The translations under genes and the position numbers were made by a program. The notes under the pieces were generated by a model. It saw only the letters and a program-made list of their open reading frames with translations. It did not search any database and was not told the DNA's origin. From contig NZ_CP071953.1 in the NCBI RefSeq assembly GCF_020084865.1, positions 1,054,001-1,118,000 on the forward strand: 64,000 bases of DNA, given 5' to 3'. This stretch comes from Candidatus Kaistella beijingensis (GTDB taxonomy: Bacteria > Bacteroidota > Bacteroidia > Flavobacteriales > Weeksellaceae). Position 1 is the first letter of the stretch. The number at the start of each line of letters is the position of its first letter. Below are positions 35,561-43,578 of the stretch, piece by piece.

Positions 35561-35717
35561 GATTAGCCCCGGCGCGGATTGCTCCGTAAATGAATCGAAT
35601 GTACGTTCCAAATTATTATATTTGTTATGGAAAATACAATAACAACAGGGAGTAGTGTAAACTTTGTCATACTTATAACTACCCTTCAACAGCACCTAGT
35701 GCTTAACAGGGCTAATC
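35561..35717 (-). ncRNA. Structured RNA upstream of the RT gene
   Basis: The 157 nt fills the gap between the OLD nuclease stop (3 nt away) and the RT start (8 nt away). Its ends pair perfectly over 9 bp (GATTAGCCC at 35,709-35,717 with GGGCTAATC at 35,561-35,569, read on the minus strand). Inside, in transcript order, are four hairpins: AGCAC-TAG-GTGCT (35,691-35,703), GGGTAGT with ACTACTC (35,650-35,684, one G-U), TTGTTAT with ATAACAA (35,622-35,645), and CGGA-GCAA-TCCG (35,575-35,586), a GNRA tetraloop. The wobble pair is legal only on the minus strand. The layout resembles retron msr-msd and DRT RNAs, whose terminal inverted repeats flank the template. Confidence 0.7.
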
Positions 35718-35720
35718 GTT

Positions 35721-37628
35721 TTATTCTGATAATTTTTTGAATGCTTCTATTATTTTGGATGGGATCTGATTTTTCTCTTTGAAGTTTTTCAGGATGAATT
35801 CTGCAGAATCTTTACCCTTGTCAGGTATAAGTTTTAATGAATCAGCTTCGCCATTTGTGGTTATATAATTTTGACGAATTTTAGCTTTCAGTTTTTTGTA
35901 AAATTTTTCATTTGAATTACATTTAACATTCGGAATATCTCTTTTAATAGATTCTATTTCGGCAACTGTAACAATTTCTTTATTATAAAATTCATTAATA
36001 TTATCGTACCAAATTTGAGTTTCAATACTATCTTCAATGTCTTGCATACCTACAAAAAACATGCTTGGGCTTTTAGCGGCTTCACCAATTTCATAACTCA
36101 TGTCGTTATCAAATAGATACACAATCTTGTCTTCTGTTTTTTGGAAACCTTTCATAACATTATCGATTATCTTCTTATTCTCCTGCCACTTATCTTTTCC
36201 TCCAATGTTTATCAATTGAATATTATCTTCTAAGATAGTTTTTCCAAAGTACAATTTATATAACTCTGGAATTAAATATTGTTCAGTATCACCCTCTACG
36301 ACGAGAAACTTATCAAAGAATAAAAAATCACTGTTTTTAACATTTAAACTACTAAAAACAGAGTCTATATTTTCACATTGATCAGAATACGAATAGCCAG
36401 ATTGATCTTTTGCTATACTTTTTATATTGTCAATTTTTGATTTATCAATAAAAATCGTAGAATGTGTACTTACAAAAACTTGAACATTAGACTTTGATAA
36501 TGAGTGTAATATATCAAAAAATTCTCTCTGAGCTCCAGGATAAAGATGAGTTTCTGGTTCATCAAATGCCCAAATAAACTCCTTGAAATTTTGCTCAGTT
36601 ACTGTTTTGGCTTTTGATTTAATTAGTGAAAACCATATCTTTCTTTTCAAACCCTCTCCCTGATTTTCAAGGTGTATTAATCCATCACTCGAAAATTTTC
36701 TAACCATAATATCAGATATTTTCTCTTTTACATCAAAAAACACTCTTGTTTCAATTGTTTCTATTTCTGGAGCTACTTCCGCTATCGTATCTTTTAATTC
36801 TGCAAATTTTTCATTGATTTTCATTTCAGCTTCTAAAGCTTTTGAAATTGCCGAATTCTTAATATCAGATATAAATGGATCAATATATTCTTTCATTAAA
36901 CTTCCCGCTAGATTATTTATATCTTCAAATGAGCAATTCCAATCAAAATATTTAAATACAGGCAAAATTTCAGTATCATTTTTTGCGGGCTTATACAAAG
37001 ACCAAACTTTCGATAATTCAACCTTGTTATAAAATGCTCTTAGTTTTTCCAAATTTGAAAAGCGTCCTTTGCCATTCTCATTACTAATATCTTCTGAAGA
37101 TACAGAATGTTCCCTTAATATTTTATTAAGATCTGTTGATGTTTTGCTCCATAATTCATCCTTTCCTGATGAATCAAAGGTAGAAATGTAAGTGCTAACT
37201 GTGTTTCCGTCAAAATTCTTAGAAATCCATAATTCAAGATCGCTGTTATTTTCCAAAGACCATGATAAATTAGTTGATATATCTAAAGACTGAATTCTTT
37301 CAAGTTCTTCTTCATTATAAACAAGTTTTCCTAATATTATCGTTTCATTCTCATTATATTCTAATCCATCGGGGAGATTATTTTCAGCAAGAAGTTTATT
37401 AAAGTCTTCTAACGACAATTTTGAATTAGAAAGATCACTTTTATTATTTCCTTCTTGCAAAGAGTTATATTTAGGTTTTTCACCTAAAAGTAAATCAATA
37501 GCCTGAAGAATTGTAGATTTTCCACAATCGTTTAATCCAATGAAAATATTTGGGTCATTATCTTTTAGTTCAAGTTGTAAAATTTTACAACTTCTATAAT
37601 TCACGATTATTAGTTTTTGCAAATACAT
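35721..37628 (-). CDS. OLD-family ATP-dependent nuclease (AAA ATPase + TOPRIM)
   Basis: A 635-aa protein: N-terminal ATPase with Walker A GLNDCGKST (about 32-40), the signature region near QGEGLKRKIWFSL, Walker B FIWAFDEPETHLYP and the switch histidine region STHSTIF; then a TOPRIM domain with VVEGDTEQYLIPELY and VYLFDNDM, and a helical C-terminus. This is the overcoming-lysogenization-defect class known in antiphage nucleases such as GajA. There is no GajB-type helicase next to it; instead an RNA and an RT follow, an association reported for a class of OLD proteins. Divergent from the AlbA-type gene, 98 bp apart. Confidence 0.9.
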   Translation of the reverse strand: MYLQKLIIVNYRSCKILQLELKDNDPNIFIGLNDCGKSTILQAIDLLLGEKPKYNSLQEGNNKSDLSNSKLSLEDFNKLLAENNLPDGLEYNENETIILGKLVYNEEELERIQSLDISTNLSWSLENNSDLELWISKNFDGNTVSTYISTFDSSGKDELWSKTSTDLNKILREHSVSSEDISNENGKGRFSNLEKLRAFYNKVELSKVWSLYKPAKNDTEILPVFKYFDWNCSFEDINNLAGSLMKEYIDPFISDIKNSAISKALEAEMKINEKFAELKDTIAEVAPEIETIETRVFFDVKEKISDIMVRKFSSDGLIHLENQGEGLKRKIWFSLIKSKAKTVTEQNFKEFIWAFDEPETHLYPGAQREFFDILHSLSKSNVQVFVSTHSTIFIDKSKIDNIKSIAKDQSGYSYSDQCENIDSVFSSLNVKNSDFLFFDKFLVVEGDTEQYLIPELYKLYFGKTILEDNIQLINIGGKDKWQENKKIIDNVMKGFQKTEDKIVYLFDNDMSYEIGEAAKSPSMFFVGMQDIEDSIETQIWYDNINEFYNKEIVTVAEIESIKRDIPNVKCNSNEKFYKKLKAKIRQNYITTNGEADSLKLIPDKGKDSAEFILKNFKEKNQIPSKIIEAFKKLSE

Positions 37629-37684
37629 TTTCTATAAAAACATTATTGTATAAAAATAACCAAAATAAATGTGACTGTGCAACA

Positions 37685-37712
37685 TTGTGGAAAAGTAAAA
37701 TCCTTATTTTTG
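37685..37712 (+). promoter_or_regulatory. Bacteroidetes-type promoter of the AlbA/Schlafen-like gene
   Basis: TTG at 37,685-37,687, 17-bp spacer, and TATTTTTG at 37,705-37,712 (TAnnTTTG -7 consensus), about 15 bp before the start codon. The short leader suggests a transcript starting close to the ATG. Confidence 0.65.
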
Positions 37713-37726
37713 TAAAACTGCAGAAT

Positions 37727-39010
37727 ATGGAAAATCAGAATACCGAATATAAAGAAAGCTGGCGCGACGAATACATTAAGTGGATTTGCGGTTTTGCCAA
37801 TGCAAATGGGGGAATAATGTATATAGGAATTGATGATAAAGGCAAGGTGAAAGGTATTTTGGAAGCTAAAAAACTGGCTGAAGACCTTCCTAATAAAGTG
37901 AAAGATATTCTTGGCGTGTTGGTGGATGTCAACATTAAAACTGAAAGCGGAAAAAATTACCTTGAAATTATTACCGACGCCTATCCATATCCTGTAAATT
38001 ACAAAGGCAGTTATTTTTACCGTAGCGGAGCCACCAATCAGGAACTGAAAGGTGCCGCACTGGACAAGTTTCTCCTGAGAAAGCAAGGCTTGAAATGGGA
38101 CGGAACACCAGAACCTTACACCAAGGCGGCCGATCTTTCAGATGCGGCTTTTGATCTGTTCAAAGAACGGGCTTCTGAAACCGAACGGTTTGATGAAAAC
38201 ATACAGCACGACAATTCGCAAGATCTTTTGGAAAAACTGAATCTTATTGCTCCGGATGGAAACCTAAAAAAAGCAGGTGTACTTCTTTTTCACCCTAAAC
38301 CGGACAAACTTTTTACAGGTTCTACAACCAAAATTGGGTTCTTCAGAAGTGATGATGATCTGGCTTTTCAGGATGAGGTGAAAGGACCATTAATAGAACA
38401 GGCAGAAAAAGTGATTGATTTGCTTCTGACTAAATACCTTAAAGCACAGATTACCTATTACGGACTGCAACGAAAAGAAAGTTATCCTGTTCCACCTGCT
38501 GCACTTCGTGAAGCGGTTTTGAATGCAATTGTCCACAAAGATTACGCAAGCGGAATTCCTATTCAAATCAGCGTTTATGATAACAAACTAGTTGTTTGGA
38601 ATGAAGGAGAACTACCTGAAAACTGGACTGTGGCCAAACTGAAAGTAAAGCATCCGTCCCGTCCTTACAATCCGGACATTGCCAATGCATTTTTCCGTGC
38701 CGGACTCATAGAATCCTGGGGACGCGGAACAATAAAAATTCTGAATGAGGCGAAAACTGCAAAAATCCCTATTCCGGTTTTCAAATATGACGATAACGGT
38801 TTTTATGTGATTTTTAATTTTGAGGAAGTAAATGTTGAACAGAGGGTTTTAGAATTAATTCAGATTAACAGCAAAACAACCGCTTTAAAAATGGCCGAAG
38901 AGTTGAATGTTACGGACAGAACTATTAAAAGAACTCTGAAAAATTTGCAGGAAAATAAAATTATTGCAAGAGTTGGCAACAACCGTAGTGGTGAATGGAA
39001 GATATTGTAA
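37727..39010 (+). CDS. AlbA/Schlafen-domain ATP-binding regulator
   Basis: The start is set at 37,727 (MENQNTEYKESWRDEYIKW); upstream in-frame ATGs lie inside the promoter region. The 427-aa protein has an N-terminal AlbA_2 (Schlafen) domain (EYKESWRDEYIKWICGFANA, IMYIGIDDKGKVKGI), an HATPase_c_4-type domain in the middle (LREAVLNAIVHKDYASGIPI, IWNEGELP-like VWNEGELPENW), and a C-terminal winged helix (TALKMAEELNVTDRTIKRTLKNLQE). Such proteins are common next to defence genes and are thought to regulate them. Divergent from the OLD gene, which it may control. Confidence 0.85.
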   Translation: MENQNTEYKESWRDEYIKWICGFANANGGIMYIGIDDKGKVKGILEAKKLAEDLPNKVKDILGVLVDVNIKTESGKNYLEIITDAYPYPVNYKGSYFYRSGATNQELKGAALDKFLLRKQGLKWDGTPEPYTKAADLSDAAFDLFKERASETERFDENIQHDNSQDLLEKLNLIAPDGNLKKAGVLLFHPKPDKLFTGSTTKIGFFRSDDDLAFQDEVKGPLIEQAEKVIDLLLTKYLKAQITYYGLQRKESYPVPPAALREAVLNAIVHKDYASGIPIQISVYDNKLVVWNEGELPENWTVAKLKVKHPSRPYNPDIANAFFRAGLIESWGRGTIKILNEAKTAKIPIPVFKYDDNGFYVIFNFEEVNVEQRVLELIQINSKTTALKMAEELNVTDRTIKRTLKNLQENKIIARVGNNRSGEWKIL

Positions 39011-39565
39011 AATATCACCATTGATGTCACCATTTGGGAATTGCTGATGGGCGCAAAAGTAAACAGCCAGACGTTCGAGTCGTGTCCCAACTATTAAAGA
39101 GTTTGTGATGTGATGTCACCATTGATGTCACTAATCACAAAGCATTACTTGGCTCATATTCACCAAGACGAACGTACGCTTACGTTGTATTTGGCTAGAA
39201 AATATTTGAATTTGCTGTGTCATCATTCTAGTATCAATAAAACTAATAAGCTTAGTTACTTTTATAACTAAACAAAGTATATAAGTTTTTCTCTTAATTA
39301 TTCCTAAACCTTATAAATAAAGGAAATTTCAGAAATCAACATCATAACAGCTTAGTTACACTTGTATACTTTTATGTAACATTTGTGTTATTCAGCAGTG
39401 TGCAAAATCTAATAAAGGAATGACGGATCCCAAACACTGCGTCCTTCGTGAACTTCGTTCGCAGGACTAGTCCTGTGCTCAGGATGACGGAATGTGCAGG
39501 GTGAGGAAGTGACAACTTGGATTTTTTGCTATGAGCCTCCGCTTTAAGTCCGTTGTAAGTCCGTA
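39011..39565. other. Non-coding stretch with short repeats
   Basis: CACCATTGATGTCAC occurs twice (39,016-39,030 and 39,117-39,131). A hairpin-rich repeat lies at 39,418-39,492 (GAAC-TTC-GTTC and the palindrome AGGACTAGTCCT), a type scattered in such genomes. No gene or terminator stands out otherwise. The right edge is the end of the DnaC-like gene. Confidence 0.6.
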
Positions 39566-40207
39566 TCATCTCCGTTTGTCGTATGAGTTTTCATCATAAC
39601 CAAACAGGTTGAACATTTCGCGCATTCTGGAACGCAGGCGGTTTCCGTAAATGAATTCTATTTCTCCGGCGGTGAGATTGGTGGTGAGGTGGGTTATAAT
39701 TCCTTTTTCTTTGAAAAGATCGTAGCGTGTGAGCAGGATTTCAGCCATAACATTGCAGTCGTTGCCGAAATATTTGGAAGTGGTTTCGGTTCCGAGGTCG
39801 TCAAAGCAAAAGTTCTTTGGAACTGGATGGTCGTTATAAAGGTTTCCACGGGAATAGTTTTCCAATATTTCGTAACCAGACTGCATAAATTCTGATACGA
39901 TTTGGCGGGTTGAAGCCATCATAAAGTTTTTTCTTCCGGAAGGTAGTTTTCTCATCAGTTTGAAAAGCGTCGTTTTTCCACAGCCGATTGGTCCACTCAG
40001 CATTATTCCTTTGTTGAGGTCGATATTCATTTCTTTGGCCACAAGTTCATCCTGAAGAAACCAAGCGAGCATTCCGAAAATAATTCCTTTTTCATTATCT
40101 GGAATGACAAAGTTTTTGCCGATGTGTTTTCTCCCGGTTTTTCGGAGCCAGGTTACGACTTCGCAGTAATCGTAGGACATTTCTATTTCATGATTGGGAA
40201 GTTGCAT
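39566..40207 (-). CDS. DnaC-like P-loop ATPase
   Basis: A 213-aa protein with Walker A GPIGCGKTT (about 73-81), Walker B FCFDDLGTE, a sensor-1 region (ITHLTTNLT) and a C-terminal RMREMFNLFGYD, like the helicase-loading ATPases DnaC/IstB of phages and integrative elements. It is in line with the DnaD-like initiator upstream, separated by a 228-bp repeat. Likely helps replicate the element after excision. Confidence 0.85.
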   Translation of the reverse strand: MQLPNHEIEMSYDYCEVVTWLRKTGRKHIGKNFVIPDNEKGIIFGMLAWFLQDELVAKEMNIDLNKGIMLSGPIGCGKTTLFKLMRKLPSGRKNFMMASTRQIVSEFMQSGYEILENYSRGNLYNDHPVPKNFCFDDLGTETTSKYFGNDCNVMAEILLTRYDLFKEKGIITHLTTNLTAGEIEFIYGNRLRSRMREMFNLFGYDENSYDKRR

Positions 40208-40228
40208 TGTTGCGGTGAGTTTTTATTA

Positions 40229-40456
40229 AGTTCTTTTGTCTTGAAACAAAAGAACCAAAAGTTCAAGACTGGATTTATTTGCTAAAAAATTCAAATTTCT
40301 TTTAAGAAAATTCCCAAAACTCGCGCGATTGATTACTTGTTTTGATTAATGAGATTTTAGCGCGCTCAAACAGTGGGAATTTTTATTTGGCGAAAGTTGA
40401 AATTGCCTTTATCAAGAAATTTGAATTTTTCTTTACGCAAATAACTCCTAGGTCGG
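40229..40456. repeat. Large palindromic repeat, copy 1 (228 bp)
   Basis: Starts TTCTTTTGTCTTGAAACAAAAG and ends CTCCTAGGTCGG. It is a big imperfect inverted repeat: AAATTCAAATTTCTT with AAGAAATTTGAATTT, and inside it ATTCCCA with TGGGAAT around CGCGC/GCGCG. A second copy in the same orientation lies at 41,368-41,593. It separates the ATPase and the initiator genes. Confidence 0.85.
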
Positions 40457-40469
40457 ATTTTTAGATGAT

Positions 40470-41351
40470 TCATAATTTTTCTTGATAGGATTTGTTGTGG
40501 GTGGCATTGAGGTGAGATTGCTTCGCTCCGCTCGTAATGACGGTATTGAATTTTTTGGAATTTAAAAGCCAATTTCTGGCGCCGGCTTGCCAGTTTTTCA
40601 TTTTGGATTTTCCACCGACAAGCCAACCATTGCTTTCGTAATGGTTATAAAATTTCTCGGCTTCTAATTTTGTGGAGTCTTTCTCTTCAAAATACATTTG
40701 GACTTCGGGAAATTCCGGAGGAATTTTTGAGCCTGGTTTCTGTAACGCTTCGACTCCGCTCAGCGTGACAGACTGGGTGACGTTTGAATAGATTGCTTCG
40801 TCGTTCCTCCTCGCAATGACAAAATCCTTTTTCTTTTCGCGCAACTTTTCTTTTTCCGGTTCTGAAAATTCATAATTTAATTCATCAATATTTTTTTGCG
40901 TGTTTACACTATGTTTATTGTTTAATATGTTTGTATTGTTTTTAGAAGGTATCAATGCTTGTTCAATACCTGTGTCGATTTTGATTCGGTGGCTGTTCAC
41001 TGCTTGTTCAGTAGCAGTCTGTTTTTTGATACGCTTCCCGTTCACTCTTTGAACATCTGAATTTTCAAAATTGTAGAGGTTCACTAAACTGCCTTTATAC
41101 GGATTGAACGACGGTAAATATTCGATATAACCAAAATCCTGCAGTTGTTTTATGCATTTGTGATACGTTCCTAAAGCAGAGATTTTACTTAACCTCATCA
41201 TTTCGTTTCGGGAAATACTGATTGGGTTCTGAAAATGGTTTAGATTCCAAAATTGGAATAAAGCCAAGTACAGACTAATATGCGTTGGATTGAGGCGGTC
41301 GTCTTCTTGTATGCGGTCGTAGAAGCCGGTAAGGTGACGGATGTAGTTCAT
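40470..41351 (-). CDS. Replication-initiator-like HTH/DnaD protein with inserted repeats
   Basis: A 293-aa protein: N-terminal winged-helix region (RLNPTHISLYLALFQFWNLNHF, SISRNEMMRLSKISALGTYH) and C-terminal phage-initiator motif (KFYNHYESNGWLVGGKSKMKNWQAG). Between them the frame runs through a dispersed repeat (40,744-40,821), translated as DFVIARRNDEAIYS and SVTLSGVEAL, and a second one forms the C-terminus after NWLLNSKKF (40,514-40,543). Both insertions keep the frame open. It lies between two copies of a 228-bp palindrome. Probably the element replication protein; whether it still works is uncertain. Confidence 0.75.
   Translation of the reverse strand: MNYIRHLTGFYDRIQEDDRLNPTHISLYLALFQFWNLNHFQNPISISRNEMMRLSKISALGTYHKCIKQLQDFGYIEYLPSFNPYKGSLVNLYNFENSDVQRVNGKRIKKQTATEQAVNSHRIKIDTGIEQALIPSKNNTNILNNKHSVNTQKNIDELNYEFSEPEKEKLREKKKDFVIARRNDEAIYSNVTQSVTLSGVEALQKPGSKIPPEFPEVQMYFEEKDSTKLEAEKFYNHYESNGWLVGGKSKMKNWQAGARNWLLNSKKFNTVITSGAKQSHLNATHNKSYQEKL
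40514..40543. repeat. Dispersed short repeat in the 3' end of the initiator gene
   Basis: The sequence GAGATTGCTTCGCTCCGCTC and following TAATGACGG, a repeat type scattered in Flavobacteriia genomes (AATGAC and GAAGC ends). It lies within the coding frame. Confidence 0.7.
40744..40821. repeat. Dispersed short repeat pair in the middle of the initiator gene
   Basis: Two units: CGCTTCGACTCCGCTCAGCG then TGACA (40,747-40,770) and AGATTGCTTCGTCGTTCCTC then CTCGCAATGACA (40,790-40,821). Each resembles a half of a REP-like hairpin. Both are read through as protein. Confidence 0.7.
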
Positions 41352-41367
41352 TTTTTTTTCTTTATTA

Positions 41368-41593
41368 TTCTTTTGTCTTGAAACAAAAGAATCAAAAATT
41401 CAAGACTGGATTTATTTGCTAAAAAATTCAAATTTCTTTTAAGAAAATTCCCAAAACTCGCGCGATTGAATATTTGCATTACTTAACGAGATTTTGGCGC
41501 GCTCAAACAGTGGGAATTTTTATTCGGTGGAAGTTGAACTTGCAGTTGTGAAGAAATTTGAATTTTTCTTCACGCAAATAACTCCTAGGTCGG
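41368..41593. repeat. Large palindromic repeat, copy 2 (226 bp)
   Basis: Same ends as copy 1 (TTCTTTTGTCTTGAAACAAAAG ... CTCCTAGGTCGG) and high similarity over its length; the central loop (ATTGAATATTTGCATTACTT) differs. It lies between the initiator and the HTH gene. Confidence 0.85.
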
Positions 41594-41605
41594 AAAGATT
41601 ATTTG

Positions 41606-41866
41606 CTATTTTTCAGATTGGAGGAGTTTTTCTATATCCTGATAGTTGTAGTAGAGCGTTCCGCCGACACGGGAATAGCGGAGTGTGCCGTTAATACGTA
41701 GATTTTGGAGCGTTCCGGATGAAATTTTGAGAAGCTCTTTTACTTCTGCAGAGCGAAGCCACAATTTTTGTTCTGTGGTTCTAATGTGAAACAGGTTTTT
41801 GATGTCTTCCAATAATTCTGTTTTGAATTCCTGAAGATCTTCTTTGGTTAAAACTTCGAGTGCCAT
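41606..41866 (-). CDS. Helix-turn-helix DNA-binding protein
   Basis: The start is placed at 41,866 (MALEVLTKEDLQEFKTELLE). The 86-aa protein has an excisionase-type winged helix: WLRSAEVKELLKISSGTLQNLRINGTLRYSRVGGTLYYNYQDIEKL. Proteins of this kind precede replication genes in Bacteroidetes integrative elements. An upstream in-frame ATG (41,893) is possible but would add a short basic segment of no known role. Confidence 0.85.
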   Translation of the reverse strand: MALEVLTKEDLQEFKTELLEDIKNLFHIRTTEQKLWLRSAEVKELLKISSGTLQNLRINGTLRYSRVGGTLYYNYQDIEKLLQSEK

Positions 41867-42018
41867 AAATTTGATTTTAATATTATGGCTCAAAATTGTA
41901 AGTTTTGAATTGTTTTATTTCACAACGGGGATTGCGTTGGGATTCATTTTTCTAAAAAAATGAGATTCCTCGTTTCTCTCGGATGACAAAAGTTTGTTTA
42001 TATCAAGCGTAATGACTT

Positions 42019-42872
42019 TTAATAAATGGATTCGTCGGTATCGTCCATTCTTTTGAGAAGTTTTTCGCGAAGTGTGGAAATAAATTTTGTTCTGTCTTCT
42101 TTTCTTACTCTAATTTCAAGAAAGGTTCTGCGGTATTGTCCCAAATCTATATTGAGACTTTCTTCAAAGTATTCTGCAATATCCTTTAAATCAGCAGTTC
42201 CGTTATTAAAAACTCCCTCCGTTTGCAATGCATAGAGTAATTCTGTGAGTGCAACTTTTGATCCAGTCCAAGTGAGTTTCGCGTTGGGATTGCGTTGGGT
42301 TTTTTGTTTGTCTTCTTTATTTTCCAAGAGAACCAATTGATTTTCCAAATACAGTTGTATTAAATCATTTGCAAGAATTTTTGCGACTTTAAAATCGTGA
42401 GAAGCAGTGAAATTGGTATCGGTTTCAAAGTAATAATTATCTAAACTCAACTTAATATCAAATTTACCTCTTACGAATTACTTATAATCTAAATAAGTGC
42501 TTCCGGTACGGTAATATTTGTAAAAATCAAGATTGTTATCAAAATATAATTTGAGTTTATCTAGTTCCTTATTGTAATATTTTTTCAGAATTCTTGGACT
42601 ACCGAAAGGTTTTTTTGTTTCAATTTTATAAAGCGAATTGTAGTAAATAAGTTTTGATGTGAACTGTGGCTTTATTTCTTTGAAGAATGTAATTTCTTCT
42701 TGTTCAGTCTTGAAGCCTGATTTGTATATTATACTCTTAATTTTTTCTAAACTTTTAAGAATTATTTCAACAGATTTTTCACAACGTAAAATAATATCAT
42801 CAACCTCAAGGTCAATGAAATTGAGTTGTTCTGATAATTCTATTAAAATATTTTGTAATCTAATTTTTTTTT
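42019..42872 (-). pseudogene. rteC: rteC, broken by an in-frame stop and 5' loss
   Basis: RteC is the tetracycline-element regulator of excision in CTnDOT-type elements. The frame from about 42,872 reads ILIELSEQLNFIDLEVDDII, YYRTGSTYLDYK, then TAA, then FVRGKFDIKLSLDNYYFETD in the same frame; most RteC proteins read YLDEKYFVRGK here, so a Tyr codon has become TAA (42,478-42,480 approximately). The remainder (42,019-42,450) is intact from an internal Met. The 5' end lacks a start codon: an in-frame TAA precedes it within an A run. Either a pseudogene or a short C-terminal protein is made. Confidence 0.8.
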
Positions 42873-42893
42873 ATTTAATTAATTCGTGATATT

Positions 42894-43559
42894 CTAAAAT
42901 TTTATGTTATAACCAATTTGTGAAAAAATTGGAAATAACGGTGATGTTTTGAAATCCTGAGATGTAATTTTTCCGACTGATAGAGTGATGTCGTTTTCCC
43001 CAAAACTGTAACCACCTTTAACATTATAATAGTAATTTCCACCTGTAGATGGCTCATACCAACCATCTTTGACATCGGGAAAGTTTGATTTATATAAATC
43101 GGTATGTATATAACGAGAAACAATTGCTTTATCAAAGCCAAACTCAGCTCCTGTAAACCACCTTTCCCTATAATACCCAATGGTCGTGGAGAAGTCACTT
43201 CCAAAATTTGAAATTTTAACAAAATCGCTATTGTAAACTCTAAAAATACCCTGCATTTTAATACTCATATTAAAATTATTTACTTTTAACACTCGTATTT
43301 GTCCACCTAATTTCACTTTAAAATCGTCTAATCTTTTTTCACCGAAAGGAATTGAAACTTCTGTATTTATTAGAAAGGGAAATTTTCCGTCGGATATTTT
43401 GTACCCGTAAGTCAACCCGGATATTATCCCGTACTCTGTTCCGAAATTTACACTGGCAATGTTATTTTGGGGTAGATTTTCCCAGTTAATAACTTGTGCA
43501 TGAATACGTAGTGATAAAGTGAATAAAAGTGCAAAGATTATTTCATGTAAACTTTTCAT
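42894..43559 (-). CDS. Exported beta-rich protein, outer-membrane type
   Basis: A 221-aa protein with a signal peptide (MKSLHEIIFALLFTLSLRIHAQ) and alternating beta segments (ASVNFGTEYGIISGLTYGYKI, TTIGYYRERWFTGAEFGFD, NYYYNVKGGYSFGENDITLS) ending SQIGYNIKF, with a terminal Phe, as in outer-membrane barrels. No family was recognised. It is 20 bp from an esterase/peptidase-like lipoprotein gene and likely cotranscribed. Confidence 0.65.
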   Translation of the reverse strand: MKSLHEIIFALLFTLSLRIHAQVINWENLPQNNIASVNFGTEYGIISGLTYGYKISDGKFPFLINTEVSIPFGEKRLDDFKVKLGGQIRVLKVNNFNMSIKMQGIFRVYNSDFVKISNFGSDFSTTIGYYRERWFTGAEFGFDKAIVSRYIHTDLYKSNFPDVKDGWYEPSTGGNYYYNVKGGYSFGENDITLSVGKITSQDFKTSPLFPIFSQIGYNIKF

Positions 43560-43578
43560 TTAAAAGGCATTTTATTTT

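Noticed and set aside
33891..35717. Classification of the RT as a classical retron
   Set aside because: RT is much longer than retron RTs, lacks the motifs I would expect (VTG, NAxxH), and no msr-type branching G could be placed. Left as an unassigned RT with RNA.
39060..39092. tRNA-like 3' fragment (GACGTTCGAGTCGTGTCCCA)
   Set aside because: The T-loop-like sequence is there, but the stem is not fully paired and no matching gene or second copy exists in the window; no att site can be argued.
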